The notes below the pieces were generated by a model, which was not told where the DNA came from, ran no database searches, and saw only the letters and a list, made by a program, of their open reading frames with translations. From positions 191,853 to 255,852 of the forward strand of contig CAUYUJ010016890.1 of the NCBI GenBank assembly GCA_963575745.1: DNA of 64,000 nt, written 5' to 3'. A program made the position numbers and the translations under genes. This document shows, piece by piece, positions 38,821-52,256 of the stretch. How positions within the stretch are numbered: the first letter of the stretch is position 1; each line of letters opens with the position of its first letter. Source of the stretch: Prorocentrum cordatum (taxonomy: Eukaryota; Sar; Dinophyceae; Prorocentrales; Prorocentraceae).

Positions 38821-40930
38821 GGCGGTGAACCGTCAACCTGGTCACCGCCGGGAACCTCGTAGAGCTCCTCACACGCGTAAGAGTGCTCAGCATGGAAAGA
38901 GAGGGCTTCTGGAAGCATTTCTCGAAAAAGAGAAAACATGATTTTTTTCATGTCGACATAAAGCTGGTTTGGCCGAGTGTTTTGATAGTAAAAATGCATC
39001 TAGAGAGCTCATATCAAGACGCGAAGGCCCTCATAGTCGTGTACAGGTGGAAAAATCTGCTTTCTCAAAATGAATGGTCAAATATCTTTCAAATACTGGG
39101 CGCCGGCGGTAAACCGTCAGTACAAATAGTTTCGCAAATTCAGCTCGATTATCAGAGTTCAGACTTCTCAATGCAACAGGCGGACGCGTCTGATGTTTTC
39201 CAATCGATTCCTGCAATTACCAGCCCTGCAGCCCCCTGACAGCCCGAGTTAAGTGCAGAAAATCGGCAGCACCTCTGAAGATGCCTCGAACAATACGAAT
39301 AGTTTCACGTACCTGGCTCGGGCATCACGCCGACTTCAGGGCTCTCAATGCGGCAGCTGGACGCGACTGATGTTCCGAATCGATTCCAGTGATTACCAGC
39401 CCTGCAGCTCCCTTACAGCTTGAGTTAAGTGCAGAAAACGGACAGCACTTCTCAAGAGAAGTCGACGAATACGAATAGTTTTGCGAACCTGGCTTCGCAC
39501 ACCAAGTTCCGAGCTCTGCATTCGGCAGACGGACGCGCCTGATGTCTCCGAATCGATTTCTGCGAGTACGAGCCCTGTAGCCCCCCTACAGCCCGAGTTA
39601 AGTGCAGAAAACTGTCAGCATCTCTCGAGAACACGAATACTTTCGCAGACCTAGAGGCAGCCGACCGAGTTCAGACCTCTGCATGGAGTTAAGAACAAAA
39701 ATTACAACCGACCAAAAGTCAGCGAACGTTTGCGAGATTTTTCTTGCCAACTAGCTCTCCGGCGCGCGGGAATTACTCTTAAGCTTCAGCAACTGGGACC
39801 GGCGGTGAACCGTCAACCTGATCACCGCCAGGAACCTCGTAAAGCTCTTCACGCGTGAGAGCACAAAGTCGAGGGGGCGAGCTTCTGGAGGTATTTCTCT
39901 GAAAATTTAACATTCCTTTTTTTCAAAATGTCGACATGAAGTTGGTTCCGCCAAGTCTTTTGATAGTATGTGTGCCTACATAGCTCATATGAAGACGCAG
40001 AGGCCCTCACATTTCTCTACAGGTATCAAAAATCTACTTTCCAAAACCACCAGAAAGTTACCACTTTGTCCTTTCTGGCCGGATGGCCAACTAGCTCCAC
40101 CCCACGCCGGAATTCCTCGACCTGTTGTCGTCCACTTTGTAGCGTCCAAAACCCGGAGAGCGAAGAGACCCTTTGGGCACAAGAGATACTGGCGCCGGCG
40201 GTGAACCGTCAACCTGGTCACCGCCGGGAACCTCGTAGAGCTCCTAAAACGCGTTAGAGTGCTCAGTATCAGACGGAAGGGCTTCTGGAAGCATTTCTCG
40301 GAAAAGAGAAAACATGATTTTTTTTCATGTCGACATGAAGTTGGTTTCGCCAAGTGTTTTCCTAGTAAAACTGCATGTAGAGAGCTCATATTAAGAGATT
40401 GAGGCCCTGATAATCGTCTACAGGTGCGAAAAATCTGCTTTTCAAAATAAATGGTCAAATATCTTTCAAAACTGGCGCCGGCGGTGAACCGTCAACCTGG
40501 TCACCGCCGGGAACCTCGTAGAGCTCCTCTCACTGGTAAGAGTGCAGAGAATCGACACAGAATCAAAAAATTGAGATTTTTCGAAAATCTTCAAATTCGA
40601 TTTTTTCGATGTTCATATTCGCTCAGTTCCTGGAAATCAACTCATGCCAAAATGCATCGAGGGAGCTGAGCTGCTGTCAGAGAGGAGTTTATATGCCAAT
40701 GCTCGGCGTAAAAATCTGCTCTCAAAATAAATGGTCAAATATCTTTCAAATTTTCGCAAAACCACCCAAAAGTTATCACATTGTCCGCCTCGGCCGGCTG
40801 GGCCAACTAGCTCCACCCCGCGCCGGAATTCGTCTAGCTCATCGATGCCGAAGAGCTCTACGAGGTAAATCGCAAAACCACCGAAAAGTTACCACATTGT
40901 CCTTCTGGCCGGGTGGGCCAACTGGGCGCC
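38821..40930 (+). repeat. 225-bp repeat family with intervening 177-bp monomers
   Basis: Copies of a second module lie at about 38870-39090, 39840-40045, 40245-40470 and 40530-40760. Marks are AAGAGTGCTCAG, GGGCTTCTGGAAGCATTTCT, ATGTCGACATGAAG, GGTGCGAAAAATCTGC and CTCAAAATGAATTGTCAAAT. Each is introduced by a hairpin of the GGTGAACC subtype. 39120-39690 holds 177-bp monomers cut into the array. Confidence 0.85.
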
Positions 40931-43900
40931 GGCGGTAAACCGTCAACCTTTCTTACCGCCGGGGGACTCGTAGAGCTTCCTGACAACATATAATGTCGAA
41001 AGAAATTACACAGAAAAAATAATTTTTCAGCCCAGGCAATTTGAGACCTCTTGGATGCAAAAGACGAACGCCGCCGATGCTTCTAGATTGTCTTCTGTAC
41101 GAGCTCTGTAGCTCTCCTACAGCCCGAGTTACGTGCGTGAATCGACAGCAACCCTGACGATGACTCGAACAATACGAATAGTTTGGCAAACCTAGTTCGA
41201 GCATCAGACCGAGTTCAGACCTCTGCATGCGACAGGCGGACGCGTCTGATGTCTCTGAATCGATCCCTGTGATTACCAGCCCTGCAGCCCCCCCTGCAGC
41301 CGAGTTAAGTGCAGGAAACCGACAGCATCTCTCAGGATGACTCGAACAATACGAATAGTTTCGCAGACCTAGTTCGAGCAACAGAGGTCGGAGCTCTGGA
41401 TTCCGCAGGCGAACGCGCCTGATGTCTCCGAATCGATTCCAGTGATTACCAACCATGCAGCCCCAATACAGCCCGAGTTAAGTGCAGAGAACCGACAGTA
41501 TCTCGCAAGTGACTCGAACAATACGAATAGTTTCGCGATTCTAGATCGGGCAGCAGACCGAGTTCAGAGCTCTGCATTCAACAGACAACGGCCACTGAAG
41601 ATTCTGAATCAGATTCTGTACGTAGCGGCTTTTCAGCTGTCCTGTAGCTCGAGTTAAGTACAGAAAACCGAGAGCGTCTGTCAAGATGACTCGAATAATA
41701 CGAATAGGTTTGCGCACCTAGCTCGGCTAGCAGACCGAATTCAGACCTCTGGCTTCAATAGGCGAACGCGCCTGATCATTCTGAATCGATTAGCTGTGCT
41801 TACCAGCTCTTTAGCTGTCCTGAAGCACGAGTTATCTTGAGAAAACCGACACCGCGTCACAAGATGACTCGAAACGGCCGATCCCGCCCGTGTGCTTTTT
41901 GGCAGTAAAAGGTACCCGATCGAGCTGAGATCAAGATGACGAGCGGGAATGAGATCGAATATCACGGGAAAAAATACTAGAGCTCAAACGAATTGTTCAA
42001 TTTTGAGAACCAAATTTTCAACCGACCAAAAGTCAGCAAAAGGTCCGTCGAGATTTTCCTTGCCAACTAGCTCTCCAGCGCCCCGGAACTGGCGCCGGCG
42101 GTGAACCGTCAATCTAGTCACCGCCGGGAACCTCCTAGAGCTCCTTGCATCCGTGAGAAAGCTCAGCATCAAAGCGGGAGCTTCTGGGAGCTTTTCTACA
42201 AAAACTTCAAGTTAAGTTTTTTCGGAGTCAACAAGAAGTCGGTTCCTCCAAGTGAACTGGTACTGAAAATGACTCGAGAGGGCTGAGCTGCTCAGGGAAC
42301 AAAGCTTATATCTCAATGCTCGGTAAAAATCTGCTTTCTCAAAATGAATTGTCAAATATCTTTCAAAAAATTGCAAAACCACCCAAACTGGGCGCCGGCG
42401 GTAAACCGTCAACCTTTGTTACCGCCGGGGGACTCGTAGAGCTTCCAGACAACATATAATGTCGAAAAAATTGCAGAGAACGAATAGTTTTTCAGCCCAA
42501 CTCGAGTATCAGACCGAGTTCAGACCTCTGAATGCGACAGACGGACGCGTCTGATGTCTCCGAATCGATTCCTGTGATTACCCGCCCTGCAGCCTCCCTA
42601 CAGCCCGAGTTAAGTGCAGAACGCCGACAGTAGCTCTCAAGATGACTGGAAGAATACGAACAGTTTCGTGATTCTGGATCGCGCAGCAGACCGAGTTCAG
42701 AGCTCTGGATTCGACAGACAAACGCGACTGATGATTCTGAATCGGTTTCTGTAACTATCAGCCCTGTAGCTGTCCTATAGCTCGAGTTAAGTACAGGAAA
42801 CCGAGAGCGCCTATCAAGATGATTCGAATAATACGAATAGGTTTGCGGACCTGGCTCGGCTAGCAGACCGAGTTCAGACCTCTGGTTGGAACAGCCGAAC
42901 GCGCCTGATGATTCTGAGTCGATGAGGCGTGCTTACCAGCTCTGTAGCTGTCCTATATCTCGAGTTAAGTTCAGAATACCGACAGTGCGAATCAAGATGA
43001 CTTGAATAATACGAATAGGTTTGCGGACCTAGCTCGGCTAGCAAACCGAGTTCAGAGCTCTGGATTCAACAGGCGAACGCACCTAATCATTCTACATCGA
43101 TTAGCTGTGCTTACCAGCTCTGTAGCTGTCCTACAGCTCGAGTTAAGTACAAAATACCGACAACGCGTATCAAGATGACTCGAAACGGCCGATCCCGCCA
43201 GTGTGCTTTTTGGCAGTAAAAGATACCCGATCGAGCTGAGATCAAGATGACGAGCGGGAATAAGATCGAATATCACGGGAAAAAATACTAGAGCACAAAC
43301 GAATTGTTGAATTTCGAGAACAAAATTTTCAACCGACCAAAAGTTGTGAAAAGTTCAGTTCTTTTTTTTCGAGCCAACTAGCTCTCCAGCGCTCCGGAAT
43401 TACTCTTAAGCTTCCATTAACTAGCTTAGGGAAGCTCTACGAGTCAAGTTGCCACATTGTCCACCTCGGCCGGCTGGGCCAACTGCTCCACCCCGCGCCG
43501 GAATTCCTCTAGCTCATCGATGCCGAAGAGCTCTACGAGGTATTACTCTTAAGCTTCCAGCAAGAACTTGCTCAGGGAAGCTCTACGAGCTACTAGCTCC
43601 ACCCTGCGACGGAATTCCTCTAGCTCATCGACTGGGCGCCGGCGGTGAACCGTCAACCTTGGTTCCCGCCGGGAGACTCGTAGAGCTTCCTAGCTCGACT
43701 TAAGTTGAGAAAACCGAGCACCTACCAACATTCCGACTTATAGTGAATATGTTTTGAAATCTGAATGCGACAGGCAGACGCGTATGATGTCTGCGAATCG
43801 ACTCCTGTCATTACCAGCCTTGCAGCCGCAGCCCCCCTAAAGAGGGGGGTTCAGTGCAGAAAACCGACAGCACCTCTCAGGATGACTCGAACAATACAGA

Positions 43901-44587
43901 ATTCGGGCAGCTGACCGTTTCGAGCTCTGGATTCGACAGGCGAACGCGCCTGATGTCTTAGAATCGATTCCTGTAACAACAACCACTAGCCCCCTGAACG
44001 CGAGTTAAGTGAAGAAAGGCGAGAGCACTTCTGAAGATGACTCGATCAATACCAATAATTTCGTGATTCTAGATCGGGCAGCAGACCGAGTTCAGGGCTC
44101 TCGATTCGACAGACAAGTGCAACTGATGATTCTGATTGGTTTCTGTAAATATCAGCTCTGTAGCTAGCCTACAGCTCGAGTTAAGTACAGAAAACCGAGA
44201 ATTCATGTCAAGAAAACTCGAATAATACGAATAGGTTTGCGGACCTAGCTCGGCTAATAGACCGAGTTCAGACCTGTGGACTCGACAGGCGAACGCGTCT
44301 CATCATTCTGAATCGATTTGCTGTGCTTACCAGCTCTGTAGCTGTCCTATAGCTCGAGTTATGTTCATAAAACTGTCAGCGCGTATCAAGATGACTCGGA
44401 ACGGCCGATCCCGCCGCAGTGCTTCTCGATAGTAATATTCACCCGATCGAGCTGAGATCAAGATGGCGCAAGATCGAATATCACGGGAAAAAATACTAGA
44501 GCGAATTGTTGAATTTGGAGATCAAAATTTTCAACCGACCAAAAGTCAGCAAAAGTTCCGTCGAGGTGTTTTGAGCCAACTGGGCGC
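40931..44587 (+). repeat. 177-bp satellite, higher-order units
   Basis: Units begin at hairpins 40931, 42397 and 43641, with one 225-bp module at 42145-42380 in between. Within a unit the monomer classes keep an order: AATGCGACAG...CCCTGCAGCC; then GGATTC...CACTGTAGCC or the like; then GACAAACGCAACTGATGATT; then GGTTCAACAGGCGAACGCGC...GATCATTCTG. A closing block (AACGGCCGATCCCGCC ... TTTTCAACCGACCAAAAG) ends the unit. Confidence 0.85.
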
Positions 44588-44610
44588 CGGCGGTACACCG
44601 TCAACCTTGG

Positions 44611-45061
44611 TTCTAGGCGTTCTAGGCGGGTCCTGGCAGGGTTAAGCTCCTTAGGAGCCCCAGACCCAGTCCTACAGGGGATATCCTGACAAACTCAGGA
44701 TATGCACCACTCCTAAAAGGAGCTCTCGGGCAGCTTCAAGCTCAGCCTCTGTGATAGTGCATTGTGCTGGGAGAAGGAAGCTTTTGAGACCTACATTCTG
44801 GCGCCAGCCAGTCTGATTATAGTAAGAAGAGGAGGGGAGAGCACTACACACATGACAATCCAGATACCAGCCACAGCCTACGCCAAGAAACGATCTCCCA
44901 CCATCAAAGCCTCCTTTGATCCCCGAGATCACAACCTTACAATCTTTCACATCCTGAAGAAAACAAGTGTCATAATGTTCGAAACATTCACCTCTCCGCG
45001 CGGCCCACGTTAATTCATCGGCACGAGTATTGCCCTCCCTATACACCCACTTCCACACATT
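44611..45061 (-). mobile_element. 5'-truncated LINE copy in a hairpin (copy A)
   Basis: About 450 bp lies between a hairpin left half (ending CAACCTTGGTT at 44611) and the right-half sequence CCGGGGAACTCGTAGAGC at 45062. On the minus strand it encodes only the C-terminal part of ORF2: REGNTRADELTWAARRG (D134-like), IKGGFDGG and GVGCGWYLD (D10-like), and TITEAELEAARELL (E48-like), then a stop at 44672. The 5' end is truncated inside the RNase H region, as is typical of target-primed reverse transcription. Motif order matches the long copy at 56.3 kb. Confidence 0.85.
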
Positions 45062-48000
45062 CCGGGGAACTCGTAGAGCTTCCAAGCTCGACTTAAGTCG
45101 AACAATACAATAGTTTCGCGAACCTAGTTCGGGCAGCAGACCGAGTTCCGAGCTCTGGATTCGACAGGCGGACGCATCATCTCTTTAAATCGATTCATAT
45201 GACAACCAGCACTGTAGCCCCCTCTTAGCGCAAGTTGAGTGAAGAAAACCGAGAGCACTTCTCAAAATGACTCGACCAATACGAATAATTTCGCGATTCT
45301 AGATCGAGCAGAAGACCGAGTTCAGAGCTCTGAAATCGACAGACAAACGAAACTGACGATTCTGAACCAGTTTATGTGAATGTCGGCTCTGTAGCTGTCT
45401 TACAGCTCGAGTTAAGTACAGAAAACCGAGAGTTTCTGTCAAGATGACTCGAATAATACGAACAGGTTTGCGGACCTAGCTCGGCTCACAGACCGGGTTC
45501 AGGCCTCTGGGTTCAAAAGGCGAACGCGCCTGATCATTCTGCATGCATTAGCTGTGCTTACCAGCTCTGTAGCTGCCCGAGAGCTCGAGTTATGTTCATA
45601 AAACCGTCAGCGCATATCAAGATGACTCGAAACGGCCGATCCCGCCAGAGTGCTTTTTGGCCTTCAAAGTTACCCGATCGAGATGAGATCAAGATGGCAA
45701 GCGGGAATAAGATCGAATATCACGGGAAAAAATACTAGAGCTCTAACGAATTGTCAAATTTCGAGAACGAAATTTTCAACCGACCAAACTGGGCGCCGGC
45801 GGTAAACCGTCAACCTTGGTTACCGCCGGGGGACTCGTAGAGCTTCCGGACTCGTAGGAATGTGGAAAAATATTCCAGAGAATAACTAGTTGTTCAGCCC
45901 AAGCGATTACAGACCTCTCAAGATGACTCTAACAAAAAATCGAACAGTGTAGACCCAGCTCGAGTATGAAACCGAGCTCAGACCTCTGAATGAGACAGGC
46001 AGCGCGTCTGGTGTCTACGAATCGAATCATGTGATTACCAGCCCTGCAGCCCCCCTTCAGCCCGAGTTAAGTGCAGAAAACCGACAGCAGCTCTCAGAAT
46101 GACTCGAGTAATACAATAGTTTCGCGAACCTAATTCGAGCAGCAGACCGAGTTCCGAGCTCTAAATTCGACAGACGGACGCGCCTGATGTCTTAAATCGA
46201 TTTCCGTGACCAGCAGCACTGTAGCCTTCCCGCAGCACGGAATACCGACAGCACTTCTCAGGATGACTCGAACAATACAAATAGTTTGGCGAACCTAGCT
46301 CGGGCAGCAGGCCAAGTCCAGAGCTCTCGATTCAACGGACGAACGCGCCTGATGATTCCCAATCGATTTCTGTGACTACGAGCTCTGTAGCTGCCCTACG
46401 GCTCGAGTTAAGTACAGAAAACCGAGGGCGTCTACGAAGATGTCCCAAATAATACGAATAGGTTTGCGGACCTAGCTCGGCTAGCAGACCGAGTTCAGAC
46501 CTCTAGATTCAACAGGCGAACGCGCCTAATGATTCTGAAAGCGATATGTGTGCTTATCAGCTCTGTGGCTGCCATACAGCTCGAGTTAAGTACAAAATAC
46601 CGACAACGCGTATCAAGATGACTCGAAACGACCGATCCCGTCAGAGTGCTTTTTGGCAGTAAAAGGTACCCGATCGAGCTGAGATCAAGATGGCGAGCGG
46701 GAATAAGATCGAATATCACGGGAAAAAATACTAGAGCTCTAACGAATGGTTGAATTTCGAGAACAAAATTTTCAACCGACCAAAAGTCAGCAAAAGTTCC
46801 GTCGAGATTTATCTTGCCAACTAGCTCTCCAGCGCGCCGGAATTACTCTTAGCTTCCAGCAAGAACTTGCTAGGGGAAGCTCTACGAGTTAAGTCAGCAA
46901 AAGTTCCGTCGAGATTTGTCTTGCCAACTAGCTCTCCAGCGCGACGGAATTACTGGGCGCCGGCGGTAAACCGTCAACCTTTGTTACCGCCGGGGGACTC
47001 GTAGAGCTTCCTGACTCGTAGACATGTGAGAAAAATCAAAAGAACGACTAGTTTTTCAGCCCAAGCGATTTCAGACCTCTCAAGATGACTCTAACCAAAA
47101 AACAAACAACTCCAATAATACAATAGGTTCGCGGACCTAATTCGAGCAGCAGACCGAGTTCCGAGCTCTGGGTTCGACAGACAGACGCGTCTGATGTCTC
47201 AGAATCGATGTCCGTGACCAGCAGTACTGTAGCCCTTCCCAGCACGAGTTAAGTGCGGAATACCGAGAGCACTTCTCAGAATCGAACAATACGAATAGTT
47301 TTGCGAACCTAGTTCGGGCAGCAGGCCGAGTCCAGAGCTCTCGATTCGACGCACGAACGCGCGTCATGATTCCCACTCGATTTCTGTGACTATGAGCTCT
47401 GTAGCTGCTTTTCTTGCCAACTGGGCGCCGGCGGTAAACCGTCAACCTTGGTTACCGCCGGGAGACTCGTAGAGCTTCCTAACTCGACTTAAGTTGAGAA
47501 AACAGACAACACTTACCAACAATCTGACTTATACTGAATAGTTTTGACTTCTGAATGCGACAGACGGACGCGTCTGATGTCTGCGAATCGACTCCTGTCA
47601 TTACCAGCCCTGCAGCCCCCTCTCAGGATGACTCGAACAATAGGAATAGGTTCGCGGACCTAGTTCGGGCAGCAGACAGAGTTCAGAGCTCTGTATTCGA
47701 CAGGCGGACGCGCCTGATGTTTTGAAATCGATTCCAGTGATTACCAGCCATGCAGCCCCCTACAGCCCGAGTTAAGTCCTGATAACCGACAGCATCTTGC
47801 AATCGACTCGAACGATACGAATAGTTTCGCGATTCTAGATCGGGCAGCAGACCGAGTTCAGAGCTCTGGATTCGATAGACAAACGCAACTGATGATTCTG
47901 AATTGGTGCCTGTGAATATCAGCTCTGTAGCTGTCCTACAGCTCGAGTTAAGTGCAGAAAACCGAGAGTTTCTGTCAAGATGACTCGAATAATACGAACA

Positions 48001-49523
48001 GGTTTGCGAACCTAGCTCGGCTAGCAGACCGAGTTCAGACCTCTGGGTTCAACAGGAGAACGCGCCTGATCATTCTGCATGCATTAGCTGTGCTTACCAG
48101 CTCTGTAGCTGCCCTAGAGCTCGAGTTATGATTAGAAAACCGTCAGCGCATATCAAGATGACTCAAAACGGCCGATCCCGCCAGAGTGCTTTTCGGTAGT
48201 AATATTCACCCGATCGAGCTGAGATCAAGATGGCGAGCGGGAATAAGATCGAATATCACGGGAAAAAATACTAGAGCTCTAACGAATGGTCAAATTCTGA
48301 GAACAAAATTTTCAACCGACCAAAAGTCAGCAAAAGTTCCGTCGAGATTGTTCTTGCCAACTAGCTCTCCAGCGCGCCGGAATTACTCTTAGCTTCCAGC
48401 AACAACTTGCTAAGGGAAGCTCTACGAGTTACTAGCTCTCCAGCGCGCCGGAATTACTCTTAAGCTTCCAGCAACTTGCTGGGGGAAGCTCTACGAGTCA
48501 CTAGCTCTCCAGCGCGCCGGAATTACTGGGCGCCGGCGGTAAACCGTCAACCTTGGTTACCGCCGGGAGACTCGTAGAGCTTCCTAACTCGACTTAAGTT
48601 GCGAAAACAGACAGCACGTACCAACAATCTGACTTATAGTAAATAGTTTTTGACATCTGAATGCGACAGACGGACGCGTCTGATGTCTTCAAATCGACTG
48701 CTGTCATTACCAGCCCTGCAGCCCCCCTACAGTCCGAGTCCAGTGCAGAAAACCGACAGCAACTCTCAGGGTCACTCGAACAATACGAATAGTTTTGCGG
48801 ACCTAGTTCGGGCAGCAGACAGAGTTCAGAGCTCTGTATGCGACAGGCCGACGCGACTGATGTCTTCAAATCGATTCCAGTGATTACCAGCCATACAGCC
48901 CCCCTATAGCCCGAGTTAAGTCCAGATAATCGACAGCATCTCGCAAGCGACTCGACCAATACGAATAGTTTCGCGATTCTAGATCGGGCAGCAGACCCAG
49001 TCCAGAGCTCTGGATTCGACAGACAAACGCAACTGATCGTTCTGAATCGGTTTCTGCAAATATCAGCTCTGTAGCTGTCCTACAGCTCGAGTTGAATACA
49101 AAAAAATCGAGAGTTCCTGTCAAGATGACTCGAATAATACGAAGAGGTTTGCGGACCTAGCTCGGCTAGCAGACCGAGTTCAAACCTCTGGATTCAAAAG
49201 GCGAACGCGCCTGATCATTCTGCATGCATAAGCTGTGCTTACCAGCTCTGTAGCTGTCCTAAAGCTCGAGTTATGTTCAGAAAACCGTCATCGCGTATCA
49301 AGATGACGCAAAACGGCCGATCCCGCCACAGTGCTTTTCGATAGTAATATTCACCCGATCGAGCTGAGATCAAGATGGCGAGCGGGAATAAGATCGAATA
49401 TCACGGGAAAAAATACTAGAGCTCAAACGAATTGTCAAATTTCGAGAAGAAAATTTTCAACCGAGGAAAAGTTGTCAAAAGTTCAGTCGAGATTTTCCGA
49501 GCCAACTAGCTCTGGGGCGCGCC
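45062..49523 (+). repeat. 177-bp satellite, four higher-order units
   Basis: Units start at hairpins 45798, 46962, 47430 and 48535. Spacings are 1164, 468 and 1105 bp, so one unit is shortened. Monomers carry the small palindrome CTGTAGCTGTCCTACAG. Units end in a closing block, some followed by AAGCTTCCAGCAA...TTGCT...GGAAGCTCTACGAG hairpins (46853, 48399, 48466). Confidence 0.88.
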
Positions 49524-50388
49524 GGAACTGGGAACCGGCGGTAAACCGTCAACCAGGTTACCGCCGGGCACCTCGTAGAGCTCTTTTGTTGCACAGCGCT
49601 CCTCGGAACAGATGAAGGAAGCTTCTAAAGCGAGAGCCGAAAAAATAGAAAAATCACGATTTTTCGGTTTCCATCCAAAAGCGGTTCCTGCAAGTCTTTC
49701 GATAGTAATATTGCAGCTACAGGCCTGAAAATTTAACTGGCAGACGCGGCATAACCCACTACACGTGAGAAAAATCTGGTTTCTCAAAATGAATTGTCAA
49801 ATATCTTTCGGATCTTAGCAAAACCGACCGAAAGTCACCACTTTGTCTCTTAAGGCCGGGTCGGCCAACTAGCTCCACACCGCGCCGAAATTCCTCTAGC
49901 TCATCGATGCCGAAGAGCTCTGCGAGGTATGATCGCGTCCCTTTTCGACATTTCGCCAACTAGCCCCACCCTGTCGCCGAATCCCTCGTAGAGCTCATCG
50001 CCATCGATGAGCTACAGGAATTCCGGCGCGGAGTGGAGCTAGGTGGCCGACCCGGCCTTAAGAGACAAAGTGGTGACTTTGGGTCGGTTTTCGTAAGATT
50101 TGAAAGATATTTGACAATTCGTTTTGAGAAACCAGTTTTTTCTCACGTGTAGTGGGTTATGCCGCGTCTGCCAGTTGAATTTTCAGGTCCGTAGCTGCAA
50201 TATTACTATCGAAAGACTTGCAGGAATCGCTTTTGGATGGAAGCCGAAAGATTGTCATTTTTTCGATTTTCTCGGCTCTCGCTTTAGAAGCTTCCTTCGT
50301 GTTTTTCGAGAAGCGCTGTGCAAGAGAAGAGCTCTACGAGTTGCCCGGCGGTAACCTGGTTGACGGTTTACCGCCGGTTCCCAGTTCC
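49524..50388. repeat. 0.87-kb palindrome (two arms of about 387 bp)
   Basis: Arm 49524-49910 and arm 50001-50388 are reverse complements with scattered mismatches, separated by about 90 bp. The outer ends are hairpin separators (ACTGGGAACCGGCGG and its complement CCGCCGGTTCCCAGT). The inner ends are CTCTAGCTCATCGATG and CATCGATGAGCTACAGG. Each arm contains a member of the 225-bp family. Confidence 0.92.
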
Positions 50389-51480
50389 TCTAGCTCTTCT
50401 ACCATCAGAGCTCTACGAGGCACTAGAAGTGCAAGCAGACGCCTGAGAGAACTAGAAGTGCAAGCAGATAGCTTCTGATGGCATTTTCTGCACAACTGGA
50501 AAATTGCATTTTTGGACTGCCAACGTGAAGTCGGTCCCTGGCTTCGCTCGGGAGAATTTTTCGACGGAATGAACTAGGAATTTGCGAGGTAACTTCTGTA
50601 ATGACAGGCTTCGCTCTGCGCAGATAGCAGCCCAAACGAATTGTTAGAACTGCAAAATCGGCTGAGCCAGGCCGCGGAAGTTATGATCGCGTCCCTTTTC
50701 GACATTTCGCCAACTAGCTCCACCCTGTCGCCGAATTCCTCTAGCTCTTCTACCATCAGAGCTCTACGAGGCACTAGAAGTGCGAGCAGACGCCTGAGAG
50801 AACTAGAAGTGCAAGCAGATAGCTTCTGATGGCATGTTCTGCAAAACTGGAAAATTGCATTTTTGGACTGCCAACGTGAAGTCGGTCCCTGGCTTCGCTC
50901 GGGAGAATTTTTCGACGGAATGAACTTAGAATGTGTGAAGTAACTTCTGTAATGCCAAGCTTCGCTCTGCGCAAAAAGCAGCCCAAACGAATTGTTAGAA
51001 CTGCAAAATCGGCTGAGCCAGGCCGCGGAAGGTATGATCGCGTCCCTTTTCGACATTTCGCCAACTAGCTCCACCCTGTCGCCGAATTCCTCTAGCTCTT
51101 CTACCATCAGAGCTCTACGAGGCACTAGAAGTGCAAGCAGACGCCTGAGAGAACTAGAAGTGCAAGCAGATAGCTTCTGATGGCATGTTCTGCAAAACTG
51201 GAAAATTGTATTCTTGAACTGCCAACGTGAAGTCGGTCCCTGGCTTCGCTCGGGAGAATTTTTCTACGGAATGAACGAAGAATTTGTGAAATAACTTCTG
51301 TAATGCCAAGCTTCGCCCTGCGCAAATAGCAGCCCAAACGAATTGTTAGAACTGCAAAATCGGCTGAGCCAGGCCGCGGAAGGTATGATCGCGGCCATTT
51401 TCGACATTTCGCCAACTAGCTCCACCCTGTCGCCGAATTCCTCTAGCTCTTCTACCATCAGAGCTCTACGAGGCATTACT
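50387..51480 (+). repeat. 351-bp tandem repeat, three full copies
   Basis: CTCTAGCTCTTCTACCATCA begins units at 50387, 50738, 51089 and 51440 (the last partial). Copies are nearly identical. Each holds a two-fold sub-repeat (CTAGAAGTGCAAGCAGA) and CTGGCTTCGCTCGGGAGAA. Because 351 is a multiple of three, the same short frame of about 62 codons recurs in phase on +, and one of about 96 codons on -. Confidence 0.95.
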
Positions 51481-51789
51481 CTTTCCAGCAATAACTTGCT
51501 AAGGGAAGCTCTACGAGTTACTGGCCCCGGCGGTGAACCGTCAACCTGGTCTTTTTTGCGTCTTTGCTGGGACCGTCTTGGCCACTAAGGCCAGGTCCAA
51601 CAAAGTATCAGGCGAAACAGAGCCTCTTATTTATCACGCAAGCAGTCAGCTCTTATACCACACAGCGAAGCTGAAGGAATAAAGAGAAACGCATGCCGCA
51701 ATGACACAATCAAACGCAAAGCACACAAAGATAAAACGAATGAGTCAGTGAACAGCGAGGCAGCTGGAATAAACAAGAACACAGAAAAA

Positions 51790-52080
51790 GAAGAAACAAT
51801 GTGTGACTTATCCCTGCGAATGATCAAAGAAGGTCTGCACTACCTGTGGGAGCACAACGCATACGCGCTCCGCCGCTGATAGTTCCGTATCTGTAACAGT
51901 GGCGCTTGGTGGCAGACACCAAGCCCCAAGATACACATCCTTGAAAATGATGTCGGTCCGCGAGAAGATATATTTGTTACGCAGACCAATCTGTATCCAC
52001 ACCCACCACAGGCACTTCCGCGGCTACTAAGTCCCTCATCAAAGCTGGCTTTGATAAGGCAAGGATAATGTTACGACGTG
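51790..52080 (-). pseudogene. RNase H C-terminal fragment of copy B
   Basis: Near 52065-52010 the minus strand reads IKASFDEGLSSRGSACGGCG in one frame. WIQIGL continues in another frame from about 52002, so a one-base shift separates them. Downstream, WCLPPSATVTDTELSAAE matches the E48-like motif of the long copy (ATVTECELSAAE). It ends at a stop at 51808. The GCGFWLQIG equivalent of the long copy spans the frameshift. Confidence 0.75.
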
Positions 52081-52256
52081 AGAGCCAGGAGACCTGGCCA
52101 AGAACTGAACATGCACACACTGAATTCTTAGAGCACAAACAAAAGAGACTATGCCATCACAATCAACAATCCAATACAATAAGTACGGAATGAAAGGAAG
52201 CACTCGAAGAATACGAATATCTACCACAGAGGCCAAACCTGAGATTTACACCTTCG

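Noticed and set aside
50641-51588. Three repeated 62-codon + frames and 96-codon - frames as genes
   Set aside because: They follow directly from the 351-bp unit length. Identical frames on both strands give no preference, and no known domain was seen.
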